Assembly: GCA_964414425.1 (NCBI GenBank)
Contig: CAYPWL010000004.1
Location: 62,001 to 126,000 of the forward strand
Reading direction: 5' to 3'
DNA from: GYS-P2D sp964414425
Lineage (GTDB): Bacteria > Bacteroidota > Bacteroidia > Chitinophagales > Saprospiraceae
DNA: 64,000 nt
Every line of letters begins with the position of its first letter. The stretch's first letter is position 1. Below are positions 47,536-57,321 of the stretch, piece by piece. The position numbers and the translations under genes were made by a program. A model generated the notes under the pieces. It was not told where the DNA came from. It did not search any database and saw nothing but the letters and a program-made list of their open reading frames with translations.

Positions 47536-48390
47536 AAAGATAGCAAAATAGACATAAAGTTCTCAGTCATCATCCCCTACTATCGACAGAAAACTGCCTT
47601 GATAAACTGTCTACAGGCATTGTCAGCGCAATTGTGTGATACCGAGTTTGAGCTTATTGTCATCTATCATGCTGGCGAGCCAGAGATAATTCAGCTTAAA
47701 AAAGATTACCCAACCTTGGAGTGGATCGTTAATGATCAAGCTCCTAATCCTTATGTTTCGAGGAATCTCGGAGCTGGACATGCTCAGGGCTTTTACCTAT
47801 GTTTTATTGATTGTCTATGTACCCCGAAACCATCTTGGCTGTATGAATTGGACTCTTTCATTTCCCTTAATCCAGGTGCAGAGGTGTTAGCTGGCAGGAT
47901 AGAAGTCTTACCGAAGAGTGATGCTTTGGGAGATCAAGCTCACGGCATGCTATATCTCAATAATCAGAAGAATGTTGCTAAGAAGTATGGGGTGCCAGCT
48001 GGCCACTTGATTATAAGAAACACTCTCTTTGGGCAACAGGGGGGCTTCGAGACAGACACACCAACAGGAAATGACATTGTGTTTACAAGAAAGTTAATAG
48101 AGCAAGGGCTACAGATATACTATGTTGATACCGCAGTTGTTGATTATCCGGGTCATAGCTTAGACACGCTCGAGGCTAAAATGTCTAAGTATGCCTCGGG
48201 AGTGGCATATCATCAGAAGAGATCCCTTGAAGCTATTCTATTTGGGTTCTTACCTATGAGGTTAAATCTGTTTCACGAGAACTTAAAATATCGTAGGCTT
48301 GATGAGATTAGCCCGATTAAAAAGATAAGATTGTGGTTTTTGATATGGGGATTAAAGCTACGCTTTAATCTTGCTGTTATGCAGGGATAG
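47527..48390 (+). CDS. Glycosyltransferase family 2, atypical DXD
   Basis: 287 residues. FSVIIPYYRQKTALINCLQAL at the start, FELIVIYHAGE, PNPYVSRNLGAGHAQG, then LCFIDCLCTPKPSWL at the position where D-x-D normally lies, so the second aspartate is missing. GGFETDTPTGNDIVFTRKLI is the usual acceptor-side motif. Activity is uncertain. The start is GTG at 47527, overlapping the 5' end of the divergent GT4 gene. Its 3' end overlaps the GYDIA kinase gene by 14 bp. Confidence 0.82.
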   Translation: MTQKDSKIDIKFSVIIPYYRQKTALINCLQALSAQLCDTEFELIVIYHAGEPEIIQLKKDYPTLEWIVNDQAPNPYVSRNLGAGHAQGFYLCFIDCLCTPKPSWLYELDSFISLNPGAEVLAGRIEVLPKSDALGDQAHGMLYLNNQKNVAKKYGVPAGHLIIRNTLFGQQGGFETDTPTGNDIVFTRKLIEQGLQIYYVDTAVVDYPGHSLDTLEAKMSKYASGVAYHQKRSLEAILFGFLPMRLNLFHENLKYRRLDEISPIKKIRLWFLIWGLKLRFNLAVMQG

Positions 48391-49321
48391 AGATATCTAT
48401 ATTATGTACCATAGTATGGTACGGGATGAACACATCACATCCTTTACTGGCGAAGTAGGCTTTGGTTTCTGATTCTGACATTTTGGATGCGACCATCACG
48501 AAGTCTCCTCCCCAAGCGCCCAAGGATTTAATAGAACCTTCGAAGTCTGAAAACCGAAGATCCTTGACACAGTCCATCTTCAGTTCTTTGCTGAGTAATT
48601 TCTCATGAGCATCCATGGTATTCATGAAGTCTTTAAGCGTCTTATCCGACAATGCCTTTTCAGATAACTGTGTCACTTCTTCTGCAAGCGCTTTACGCTT
48701 TTTTACATTTTTAGAGTAGTGATAGATTGCTGACTCGCTGCTCTGCTTATTACCTAAATAGACAAAATAAACTTGGGATAAGAAGCTCGGGTCAAAGTCG
48801 ATCTCTTGATAGTTGAGTTCGTCTTCTCGAAGTTGATAGGTAATGGGACCATCAGCTTCGGCACAGGCTATGTCATAACCGCTCCCTGATGAAACCTTAA
48901 AATGTAAGTGAAATGGATTTATTTGAGCCCAATTAGCAACATTGTTAATTAACGTGCTGCTTGAGCCTAAGCCCCATGTAATGGGAAAATCGATTTTGTT
49001 GATGGCCTTGAAGCCATTCCACTTATTAAGGAATTCTGTGTTATATCTAACAGCACCTTTGAGGAGTTTTTGGATGAACTTTGAAGTTCCCTCGTCAGAG
49101 GTACGCACTGCGGAGAAATCGTAGAGAGAAATTTGGGACTCAAACCACAATTCACCGTTTTGATCGTAACACTCCCAGATTAAGTCTGAACCGCGATGCG
49201 GTTTAATTTCTAACGACTGGCCTTTTTTGCAAGGTATAGCCACGGCCTTAGCACCGTCGATAACTGCATACTCACCGAAGAGCAGCAACTTACCATGACT
49301 GTTATACAATTTTTTAGACAC
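48377..49321 (-). CDS. GYDIA-family GHMP kinase
   Basis: 314 residues. N-terminal SHGKLLLFGEYAVIDGAKAVA is the mevalonate-kinase-like opening, ITWGLGSSSTLI the ATP-binding glycine loop, and SSGSGYDIACAEADGP gives the family its name. Late SLGAWGGDFVMVA is the third GHMP motif. In Bacteroidota this kinase is often found near HMG-CoA reductase and is thought to serve the mevalonate route (phosphomevalonate or related step). Here it lies 14 kb from HMG-CoA reductase. The start is GTG at 49321. Confidence 0.88.
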   Translation of the reverse strand: MSKKLYNSHGKLLLFGEYAVIDGAKAVAIPCKKGQSLEIKPHRGSDLIWECYDQNGELWFESQISLYDFSAVRTSDEGTSKFIQKLLKGAVRYNTEFLNKWNGFKAINKIDFPITWGLGSSSTLINNVANWAQINPFHLHFKVSSGSGYDIACAEADGPITYQLREDELNYQEIDFDPSFLSQVYFVYLGNKQSSESAIYHYSKNVKKRKALAEEVTQLSEKALSDKTLKDFMNTMDAHEKLLSKELKMDCVKDLRFSDFEGSIKSLGAWGGDFVMVASKMSESETKAYFASKGCDVFIPYHTMVHNIDISIPA

Positions 49322-49459
49322 CAGCTAGACTTATTAGCGGTGAAGATAGAAATATATCAAAACATGAAAATAATTTGTATATGAAATTTTACAATTAATT
49401 ATTTAACCAAAATGTCGGCTATCTAAAAATTGTCAATATTGATTAAACGATATGTAGAA

Positions 49460-50179
49460 CTATGGATGCATTTCGAATGCAACACGCAAAGCAACTTTGA
49501 TCGTAATCTTTCTAAAGTTCTCATAGTCTACAGCTGCTGCGCCTGTATCATTATAGGTAGATTTATATGCTCTGCTTTCGGCCTGTACAAGCGGTTTTAG
49601 GCCAGCATTTTGGTCAATTTCGATTATGGTAAGTGGTCTTCCTATTTTTTGATCATAGACCTCGGCCAGAGCCAGAGCTTTTTGCTTTGCGGATCGTAAG
49701 GCTTCTTGCTGAGCGGATAATCGGTGTTGATCAATATCGTGGTTAACCAGCTTGGTGATATTCATACTTTTTATACCCCTTGTTTTAAGGTTATTGCTGA
49801 GGTCATTGGAGCTGGCGACGTCTGATAGTTTCAATTCTATGCTTTTGGCGATCAAGAAGTCTTTCCCTCGTTGTCTCCAGTAGTTGCCAGACTGCTTCAG
49901 CGTAATCTGACTCATGGTAATTCCAAGCGTTTGAAGTTCTTTGATGAGGTCATTCTCTATGGAGGTGATATCGACTTTCGTTTTATAGTCTTCCCATTTT
50001 TTTCCTTCAAATTCTTCTTCCCAGTATTCTTCAAAGTTGAGCGTGAAGTGTACTTCATCTGGTTCAACTATTACTGTGTGTTCGCCAGATACTTCTATAG
50101 TTTGAACCAGGCTTGTTGTGTTTTGTGCCATAATGATGCTGCTAAGTGTAACTAATATTGCTGTTATAACCGTTTTCAT
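49460..50179 (-). CDS. Exported SIMPL-domain (DUF541) protein
   Basis: About 239 residues. Signal peptide (KTVITAILVTLSSIIMAQ), then a SIMPL domain: IEVSGEHTVIVEPDEVHFTL, the DISxIENDLIKELQTLGI helix and the QQEALRSAKQKALALAEVYDQKIG helix near the C-terminus. Periplasmic, function in bacteria poorly known (linked to oxidative-stress tolerance in E. coli YggE). The ATG at 50179 is preferred over TTG at 50188. Confidence 0.88.
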   Translation of the reverse strand: MKTVITAILVTLSSIIMAQNTTSLVQTIEVSGEHTVIVEPDEVHFTLNFEEYWEEEFEGKKWEDYKTKVDITSIENDLIKELQTLGITMSQITLKQSGNYWRQRGKDFLIAKSIELKLSDVASSNDLSNNLKTRGIKSMNITKLVNHDIDQHRLSAQQEALRSAKQKALALAEVYDQKIGRPLTIIEIDQNAGLKPLVQAESRAYKSTYNDTGAAAVDYENFRKITIKVALRVAFEMHP

Positions 50180-50297
50180 AGTAATCAATTAATGATATTA
50201 AGAATGACTGTCTATACCTTAGACGGGATTATTCATGAAGATTGCACAAAGTTGCTGTCTTTAAAGAAATATTAAATACTACTTAGATTACTCTCAT

Positions 50298-51590
50298 ATG
50301 CGGATCGCACTCATCATTCTTTTTTTGTTAGGCCTGGGCTTAAGTGGGTGGTATGCTACGAGCCTCCATAGGGAGGTGATGACTCGCAAGGCTCATAAAG
50401 AAGACTTGGCAGAGATCAACAGAGTGAACTATGAGTTATTTAACGTAGAGTTATGGAAGAAAGAAGCCTTGGCAATATTTGAAAAAAAGATCAAGGATTT
50501 TGAAATCTCAAATACGATGTACGGATTTCTCGATCAGCAAGTTCAGGGATACCTCAACACGATGTATGATCGATATATCGAATCCGGTGAATTAGTAGAC
50601 TTAATAGTTGATGAGGTTGAAAAAGGAGGAAAGGTTCCAAAGCTTTTTCTCAATGTCATCAAAACAAATGTTGTAGATCAGGTCGATCAGATGGATTTAA
50701 GAAAGCAGATCCCTGGGTTATCCAAACAAGTAGTAGATGAAATACGTGCCAATGAGGAGTTGATTAAGACATATATGCAACGAGAGTTGCTCAGGCTTGT
50801 ATTAGAAGATTCGGCACGTGATATTTCTGATCGGAGACAATTGATCTACGATAAATACAATAAAGAAAATCTTGATGGAACCGAACAGTATCTGACTGAC
50901 CAGATAGCCACAGCAGATCAATTGATCTCACAGAAATTCATGTATTTATTGGTAGGCATTGGTGGATTGCTATTGCTGTGTGTGATGCTTTATAATATCT
51001 CAGTAGAGTGGGCGACAGGAGGTTTGACGCTCGTATCTACACTTCTATTAGTTCTGGGTGTCACGCTGCCGATGATCGATATTGATGCACGGTTAGACTC
51101 GTTTATATTCGAACTATTAGGAGAGCCTATATCATTTGATGAGCAAGTCATTTATTTTCAAAGTAAATCAATAGTAGAGGTTACTAAAACGCTTTGGGAT
51201 AGCGGAGGAGCAGACCTTAAGATAGTTGGGGCTTTGGTTTTGCTGTTTAGCGTTGTATTTCCGTTTATTAAATTGACTTTGTCCGCGGGCTATTTGTTCA
51301 TGACCTCACTTAAGTCAAGCAAAGTTGTACAAAACATTATTTTCCACCTCGGTAAATGGAGTATGGCAGATGTGTTTGTTGTGGCCATTTTTATGGCGTA
51401 CATCGGTATGTATGGCATTATTACGGCCCAACTGGGAGCTATTGATAACAGTAGACAGGGATTTGTGGTTGAGACATTGAATTATAGTAGATTGTCTCTT
51501 GGAGCCTACTTCTTTACGGGCTATACAATCTTATCGATTGTTGTTGGAATCATCATAAACAGAAGAACCCTGATTGACAGAGATGTATAA
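50298..51590 (+). CDS. PqiA-like membrane protein
   Basis: 430 residues. One N-terminal helix (RIALIILFLLGLGLSGWYA), a long helical cytoplasmic or periplasmic part (40-210), then four or five membrane helices (YLLVGIGGLLLLCVMLY, GLTLVSTLLLVLGVTLPMI, VGALVLLFSVVFPFIKL and more). LGKWSMADVFVVAIFMAYI matches the second PqiA motif. PqiA-type proteins take part in lipid transport or membrane stress. No pqiB (MCE) gene is next to it, so its transport role is not supported by context. Confidence 0.82.
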   Translation: MRIALIILFLLGLGLSGWYATSLHREVMTRKAHKEDLAEINRVNYELFNVELWKKEALAIFEKKIKDFEISNTMYGFLDQQVQGYLNTMYDRYIESGELVDLIVDEVEKGGKVPKLFLNVIKTNVVDQVDQMDLRKQIPGLSKQVVDEIRANEELIKTYMQRELLRLVLEDSARDISDRRQLIYDKYNKENLDGTEQYLTDQIATADQLISQKFMYLLVGIGGLLLLCVMLYNISVEWATGGLTLVSTLLLVLGVTLPMIDIDARLDSFIFELLGEPISFDEQVIYFQSKSIVEVTKTLWDSGGADLKIVGALVLLFSVVFPFIKLTLSAGYLFMTSLKSSKVVQNIIFHLGKWSMADVFVVAIFMAYIGMYGIITAQLGAIDNSRQGFVVETLNYSRLSLGAYFFTGYTILSIVVGIIINRRTLIDRDV

Positions 51591-51712
51591 GGAATAATTC
51601 AATACGAAAAATTTAGAGAATCTAAAGCATCATCACCGCATCCTTCACCGTCTCCCCATTATCTTTGGATCGTAGGAACAAGCAATCCAAACCGAAACAA
51701 GCATCTGTTAAT

Positions 51713-52732
51713 ATGATCTTTTATAAGACAATCATACAAGGTAGGCTCTCATTTAATAATGAGAAGAGCTTTGGTAAGGTGCACAAGATGTTTGAGTATC
51801 GCACAGAGACGTATTATAAAAATGATGTCCTCGTAGATCAAGAAGAAATCTTTAATGACGAAGTGCTGACCCTGTCTATTCCTCGATTTGTGGGTAATGC
51901 CTCAGAGAAAAGCTTCCGCAATACGGTCAGCCTATTAGAGTATTGCTCTCAGTTTGCTGTATCAGGTGAGATTAATGCCTGGATGATCAATGAGGGCAAG
52001 GTCATAAATTATAAAAACATCCAACCTGATAGCGATAAGGCTATAGTCATGCAGTTCAGGAAGGCCGACGAATTTTTTAGAGAAGGACATGATGAAGAAG
52101 CACTTGAGGCACTCAACCGAACGCTTGAAAAATATGATGCTCATGCTCAAGCATACGAGCGTAGAGGCTGGGTCAACATGAGACTTAAGAATTATAGTGA
52201 TGCACTATATGATTTTAATAAAGCCATCAATATCGATGATTCTATAGCATTTGCTTACCACGGAAAAGCGATCATAGCACGTAACGAAGATAACCTCGAA
52301 GAAGCGATCAAGAACTTTGAACTCACCCTAAAAAAATCAGTTGCTCTTGAGGCGCTCTATTGGAAGGCAAGATTAAAGAAAGCGGAGTGTCATATCAATA
52401 GAGGTGAGTGGGATAAGGCAGAATTTGATCTTAGATTCTTCATCAAAAGAAAATTCAAGGAAGGAGATAATAACCTCCGTAAGAAAGCCTACGGTCATAT
52501 GCTCTACAGTTATGTGCTGTTGAATAAGGAGATGAATTCTGAGGCGTTAGAACATATAGATTTAGCCTTTGAGCATTATACCAAGGACTCAAAAGGGTTT
52601 ACTCCAGCCAAAGGACACTACTATCGAGGTCTCATCAGGAAAGCTATGGGCAAAAAAGACTTTAAGGAAGAGCTCAAGAAAGCACAGGAGCTCGGATCCA
52701 AGAAGGCCGAGGAGCTATTAGCGCAAGTCTAA
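51713..52732 (+). CDS. Cytosolic tetratricopeptide-repeat protein
   Basis: About 339 residues. The ATG at 51713 (MIFYKTIIQGRLSF) is chosen; the TTG at 51665 would add a polar tail. Residues 1-110 form an unrecognised N-terminal domain (YRTETYYKNDVLVDQEE). From about 115 TPR units follow: DEFFREGHDEEALEALNRTL, AYERRGWVNMRLKNYSDALY, AFAYHGKAIIARNEDNLEEA, up to GSKKAEELLAQ. No signal peptide. Transcribed before the PorE-like gene (35 bp gap), possibly together. Confidence 0.82.
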   Translation: MIFYKTIIQGRLSFNNEKSFGKVHKMFEYRTETYYKNDVLVDQEEIFNDEVLTLSIPRFVGNASEKSFRNTVSLLEYCSQFAVSGEINAWMINEGKVINYKNIQPDSDKAIVMQFRKADEFFREGHDEEALEALNRTLEKYDAHAQAYERRGWVNMRLKNYSDALYDFNKAINIDDSIAFAYHGKAIIARNEDNLEEAIKNFELTLKKSVALEALYWKARLKKAECHINRGEWDKAEFDLRFFIKRKFKEGDNNLRKKAYGHMLYSYVLLNKEMNSEALEHIDLAFEHYTKDSKGFTPAKGHYYRGLIRKAMGKKDFKEELKKAQELGSKKAEELLAQV

Positions 52733-52767
52733 AGAACTAAGATCTCATAAAATTAGGTTATAAGATT

Positions 52768-54663
52768 ATGCCTAACTATCTCACTATCGCACAATTATTG
52801 TTCCTCTTATTTTTTTTGTCTTGTGCAGGACCCAAGTCAATAGATTATCAAGAGCTGTTAACAACATCTCAAACCTCACTCAAAAGAGGACTATATACTG
52901 AAGCCCTTGAAGGATTTAATACACTCAAGGAAACTCCTCAGTATTACAATGAAGGGTTGAAAGGAGTAATTGCTGTTTATCAAGACCAAGGAAAGATAGA
53001 TCAGCTCCTGCCTATCCTGGCTCAAGAGAGTGAGCATCGTAGCAATACGTTTTTGTTAAGTGCATTAGGAGGCTTATATCGTGATCAAGGGTCACTCAAG
53101 GAGTCGCTACAGTATTATGAGCAGTATCTGGCAGCGTTGCCTGATGGCAGTAAGAATGTATCCCGCGTTAATAAGGTGATCACTGAATTAGAACTTGCCA
53201 TTGAGCTGATTGACAATCCACATGATGTTACAGTTCGTAAGCTTGACAAACCAGTGAACTCTTCATTTTCGGAGTATGCTCCTAGTCTCACACTGGACGA
53301 GGAGCGCTTAATATTCACTCGAGAGCTGAGGGGACAAGAAGATCTATATGAAGCAGTACTGGTTGACTCCAAATATGTGGTGAACCCAATAGAAGCCGTT
53401 AACACGAGAAAATATAATGAAGGAGCTCAATCTATCTCGGGAAATGGGCGCAAGCTAGTATTTACTCATTGTAATGAGGACTTTGGATATGGAGGGTGTG
53501 ATCTGTATGAATCGACTAAGATTAATGGTCAATGGTCCAAGCCTAAAAATATGGGCAAAGTTATAAATGGAAAGTACTGGGAGAGTCAACCAGCATTAAA
53601 TGCTGATGGCACTGAGTTGTATTTTGCCAGTAACCGACCAAGTGGGATGGGAGGCAGTGATATCTGGAAGAGTACTGCCAATGCTGGTGGAGTTTGGTCA
53701 CAGCCTATCAACTTGGGGGATGCTATCAATACTCCTATGAAGGAGCAGTCACCATTTATCCATCCAGATGGACAAACCATATACTTCAGTTCAGATGGTC
53801 ATCTTGGCATCGGAGGATTTGATTTGTTCCTCAGTAGGAAAAGTGAGCAAGGGTGGTCTACCCCTCAGAATATAGGTGCTCCGATTAATACAGTGTATGA
53901 CGATCATAATCTCATCGTAAGTACAGATGGTCTGCGAGCCTACTACTCCAGACAAGATTCGGCAAGTACAGATCGTAATATTTATGAAGTGACATTGCCC
54001 GAGGGAGTTAAACCCATGCCTACGACCTATCTCAAACTCAGCGTATTGGATAAATCTAATGGTCAACCGTTGATGGCAGCAGTAGATTTCGATGATATAG
54101 ATACGGGTGAAGGTGTCAAGACTCTTATGACGGACCCATCAGGGAGATTACTCACAACTCTACCCATCGGACGTAACTTGGCTATTCATGTAGACCTTGA
54201 AGGCTACCTGTTTCATTCAGAAAACATCTACTATCCAGAATTAAGACACGGTCATGATCCATATATTGATACCATATATCTGCAGCAGATTATGGAGGAG
54301 CCAATCGCAGTAGAAGAGGCCCCATCAATCATCTTGAATAACATCTTTTTTGATAGTGGCAGTGCTGACTTGAAACCAGAGTCCGAACAAGAGATATCAT
54401 ATATCTATACCCTGCTCAATAGTGATCCAACTATATATGCCACCATTATCGGTCATACTGACAATGTTGGATCCGAGTCCGACAATCAGATACTCTCAGA
54501 GCGCCGTGCTAAGGCTATAAAGGCAGCGTTGGTTAAGAAAAGTATCACTGACCAAAGAATAACTACCCTGGGGAAAGGGGAGTCAGAACCAATTGACGAT
54601 AATACAACCGAGGAGGGAAGGAAAAGAAATAGACGTACCGAATTAAAAATCAATCGTAGTTAG
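52768..54663 (+). CDS. PorE-like OmpA/PD40/TPR lipoprotein
   Basis: 631 residues. Lipobox FFLSCAGPK with C19 the lipid attachment site, an N-terminal TPR part (about 25-150), a WD40-like PD40 propeller (NEGAQSISGNGRKLVFT, ESQPALNADGTELYFASNRP, KEQSPFIHPDGQTIYFSSDG), a small carboxypeptidase-regulatory-like module and a C-terminal OmpA domain binding peptidoglycan (NNIFFDSGSADLKPESEQ, IIGHTDNVGS, LSERRAKAIKAAL). This is the domain order of PorE, a type IX secretion component, though many Bacteroidota OmpA lipoproteins share it. Confidence 0.85.
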   Translation: MPNYLTIAQLLFLLFFLSCAGPKSIDYQELLTTSQTSLKRGLYTEALEGFNTLKETPQYYNEGLKGVIAVYQDQGKIDQLLPILAQESEHRSNTFLLSALGGLYRDQGSLKESLQYYEQYLAALPDGSKNVSRVNKVITELELAIELIDNPHDVTVRKLDKPVNSSFSEYAPSLTLDEERLIFTRELRGQEDLYEAVLVDSKYVVNPIEAVNTRKYNEGAQSISGNGRKLVFTHCNEDFGYGGCDLYESTKINGQWSKPKNMGKVINGKYWESQPALNADGTELYFASNRPSGMGGSDIWKSTANAGGVWSQPINLGDAINTPMKEQSPFIHPDGQTIYFSSDGHLGIGGFDLFLSRKSEQGWSTPQNIGAPINTVYDDHNLIVSTDGLRAYYSRQDSASTDRNIYEVTLPEGVKPMPTTYLKLSVLDKSNGQPLMAAVDFDDIDTGEGVKTLMTDPSGRLLTTLPIGRNLAIHVDLEGYLFHSENIYYPELRHGHDPYIDTIYLQQIMEEPIAVEEAPSIILNNIFFDSGSADLKPESEQEISYIYTLLNSDPTIYATIIGHTDNVGSESDNQILSERRAKAIKAALVKKSITDQRITTLGKGESEPIDDNTTEEGRKRNRRTELKINRS

Positions 54664-54666
54664 TCA

Positions 54667-56076
54667 ATGCCGAAAAGGAGAAAGAAAGTAATCGAAGGAG
54701 TTAAGGCGATTGACTTAGGAGACAAGGGCCAAACTATAGGTAAGACTCCAGAAGGAGAAATTGTAATCATCAATGGGGGCTGTGTGCCAGGTGATGTGAT
54801 CGACTATGTTGCACTGCGTAAGAAGAAAGGCCTAAAGTTTGGGATTACGAAGCAGGTAGTCGAATATTCTAAAGATCGAGTGGATCCACTCTGTCAGCAC
54901 TTTGGGACCTGCGGAGGGTGCAAATGGCAGAATCTGAACTATGACGCACAGCTCAAGTATAAGCATCAATATGTCGTGCAATCTATCCGTCGCATAGCTA
55001 AAGATGACGAATCCAAGGTCTCGCCCATAGTCGGCTGCGATCAACTCTATGAGTACCGCAATAAGCTCGAATATTCATTCAGTACTAAGCGATGGCTAAC
55101 TATAGAGGAGATTGAATCTGGAGAGGATTATGGCAAGGAGCAAGGTCTTGGATTTCATGTAGCAGGAGCATTTGATAAGGTCCTCAATATTGAGAAGTGC
55201 CACCTCCAAGATGACTACACGAATAAGATTAGAAATACAATTAGGATCCTTGCCAAGGAGCGTGGTTGGAGCTATTATGACATCCGCAATCATATAGGAT
55301 TATTGAGGAATGTAATGATCCGCAATACGTCAACAGGCTTGTGGATGTTTACGATGATATTTGGAGCAGATGATAAAGAAGCGATCAAGAACTTCTTTGA
55401 TATTATGATGCCATACTTCCCAGAGATTAACGCTTGGCACTATATAATCAACACGAAGGCGAACTCCAGCACCGCTGATTTGCAATCGATGCATGTCGCT
55501 GGAGATGAAAACATCATTGAGCATATCGGTGACCTGAAGTTTTATATAAGCCCCAAGTCATTCTTTCAGACGAATAGTTTTCAGACTCAGAAGCTGTATG
55601 ACATAGCTAAGAACTTGGCTGACCTGAAGTCTACAGATATCGTCTATGACTTATATACCGGTACAGGGAGTATAGCTTTATATCTGGCCTTTGATTGTAG
55701 CAGAGTAGTTGGGATAGAGCAAATACCAGAGGCTATAGCAGATGCCCATGAGAATGCAGCATTAAACAACATCACCAACGCTGATTTCTTAGTAGGTGAT
55801 GTAAAGGATGTGCTGGATGTTTCTTTCAGAGACCGATATGGTACACCTGATGTAATTGTTACCGATCCACCCCGAGCAGGGATGCATAGTGATGTAGTGG
55901 AGACTTTGTTAGAGTTGCGTCCACCTAAGATTGTATATATCAGCTGTAATCCATCTACTCAAGCGAGAGATATATCTCTATTGAAAGAAAAGTATGAGTT
56001 AGTAGAGGTGGTCCCGGTAGATATGTTTCCCCATACGAGCCATATTGAATCTGTAGCACTATTACAATTACCTTAG
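54667..56076 (+). CDS. rlmD: 23S rRNA uracil(1939)-C5-methyltransferase, RlmD family
   Basis: 469 residues. N-terminal TRAM-like part (KAIDLGDKGQTIGKTPEG), iron-sulfur cysteines in CQHFGTCGGCKWQ near residue 80, SAM motif YDLYTGTGSIALYLA and the catalytic SCNPSTQARDI near the C-terminus. RlmD and its relatives RlmC/TrmA cannot be fully told apart by eye; this layout is closest to the RlmD/RumA group. It starts 3 bp after the PorE-like stop. Confidence 0.9.
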   Translation: MPKRRKKVIEGVKAIDLGDKGQTIGKTPEGEIVIINGGCVPGDVIDYVALRKKKGLKFGITKQVVEYSKDRVDPLCQHFGTCGGCKWQNLNYDAQLKYKHQYVVQSIRRIAKDDESKVSPIVGCDQLYEYRNKLEYSFSTKRWLTIEEIESGEDYGKEQGLGFHVAGAFDKVLNIEKCHLQDDYTNKIRNTIRILAKERGWSYYDIRNHIGLLRNVMIRNTSTGLWMFTMIFGADDKEAIKNFFDIMMPYFPEINAWHYIINTKANSSTADLQSMHVAGDENIIEHIGDLKFYISPKSFFQTNSFQTQKLYDIAKNLADLKSTDIVYDLYTGTGSIALYLAFDCSRVVGIEQIPEAIADAHENAALNNITNADFLVGDVKDVLDVSFRDRYGTPDVIVTDPPRAGMHSDVVETLLELRPPKIVYISCNPSTQARDISLLKEKYELVEVVPVDMFPHTSHIESVALLQLP

Positions 56077-56080
56077 CAGT

Positions 56081-56440
56081 ATGTCAACGACTAAGTTTAT
56101 ACAACTTGAGGAGGATTTGCAGGACTATGCTTCAACGATGGAGAAGGCCCAGCAGGCGATCTTAGATCAAGAGATATCTAAGTATCCAATCTTCGTAGTG
56201 CATCAACATGAAGTTGAAATCGGGGTACTCCTTGTAGACGGAACCAACTTAGGTCTGCTATGGTCAGTACATGCATCCACATTGGAGGAGTTTGTATCTA
56301 AGCAGGTCATACAACCAGAAAAAGTTGATTCGTTTATAGAGGTATATAAGGATACGGAACAATATTTCTGTTGTTTTGTGTTGAGTGAGTTAGGAGCGAA
56401 TTTTATCTTCTTACCGAAGAGTACAAAATCAAAGTTATGA
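56081..56440 (+). CDS. Conserved hypothetical protein
   Basis: 119 residues, no signal peptide or membrane segment. An N-terminal helix ([20 protein letters not shown]) is followed by beta strands [19 protein letters not shown] and a last [17 protein letters not shown]. Not recognised as a named domain; the pattern looks conserved in Bacteroidota. It lies 4 bp after rlmD and overlaps rfbA by 4 bp (ATGA), so it is translated from the same transcript. Function unknown. Confidence 0.7.
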   Translation: MSTTKFIQLEEDLQDYASTMEKAQQAILDQEISKYPIFVVHQHEVEIGVLLVDGTNLGLLWSVHASTLEEFVSKQVIQPEKVDSFIEVYKDTEQYFCCFVLSELGANFIFLPKSTKSKL

Positions 56441-57303
56441 AGGGAATCATTTTAGCAGGTGGACTAGGGACGAGGCTATATCCGCTTACCCTCGCTATGA
56501 GCAAGCAGATGATGCCAGTATATGACAAGCCCATGATATATTATCCATTGTCTACTCTTATGTTGTCAGGGATCAGGGATATATTGATAATATCTTCTCC
56601 AGATCATCTTCCGTTGTTTCAATCATTATTAGGAGACGGATCTTCGATAGGCTGTAACTTTAGCTATAAGGTACAGCACGAGCCCAATGGTCTTGCGCAA
56701 GCTTTTGTATTGGGAGAGGAGTTCATCAATGGGGATCCAGCGGCACTCATATTAGGGGATAATATATTTTATGGTAACGGATTATCAGAGAGTCTTCAAT
56801 CAAGTTTTAATCCAGATGGAGGGGTTGTTTTTGCTTACCAGGTAAAAGACCCTGAACGATACGGAGTAGTAGAGTTTGATGAAAACCAGAACGCAATATC
56901 AATAGAAGAGAAGCCAGAAAGGCCTAAATCTAATTACGCCGTTCCTGGTTTATATTTCTATGACAGTGATGTTGTAGAAATCGCCAAGAATCTAAAACCG
57001 AGTCCACGAGGAGAATATGAAATCACGGATGTCAATAGAATTTATTTGGAGCAGGGAAAGCTCAAGGTTCAAATATTGAATAGAGGAGTAGCTTGGTTAG
57101 ATACGGGCACCCACCAGTCGCTGTTGCAGGCTGGGCAATTTATTGAAGTGATCGAACAACGTCAAGGGCTTAAAATCGGTTGTATTGAGGAAGTAGCTTA
57201 TAAAATGGGCTTTATAGGCGATGATCAATTGGAGGCATTAGCCAATAAGTACATCAAAAGTGGATATGGCAATTATCTATTTGACCTGTTAGACCAAGAT
57301 TAA
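56437..57303 (+). CDS. rfbA: Glucose-1-phosphate thymidylyltransferase
   Basis: 288 residues. Forms dTDP-glucose from dTTP and glucose-1-phosphate, the first step to dTDP-rhamnose and related sugars. Signature [50 protein letters not shown] and [13 protein letters not shown] are all present. rfbB, C and D are not in the window. It probably supplies the glycosyltransferases downstream. Confidence 0.96.
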   Translation: MKGIILAGGLGTRLYPLTLAMSKQMMPVYDKPMIYYPLSTLMLSGIRDILIISSPDHLPLFQSLLGDGSSIGCNFSYKVQHEPNGLAQAFVLGEEFINGDPAALILGDNIFYGNGLSESLQSSFNPDGGVVFAYQVKDPERYGVVEFDENQNAISIEEKPERPKSNYAVPGLYFYDSDVVEIAKNLKPSPRGEYEITDVNRIYLEQGKLKVQILNRGVAWLDTGTHQSLLQAGQFIEVIEQRQGLKIGCIEEVAYKMGFIGDDQLEALANKYIKSGYGNYLFDLLDQD

Positions 57304-57321
57304 TCATTAGAAATTGATCCT

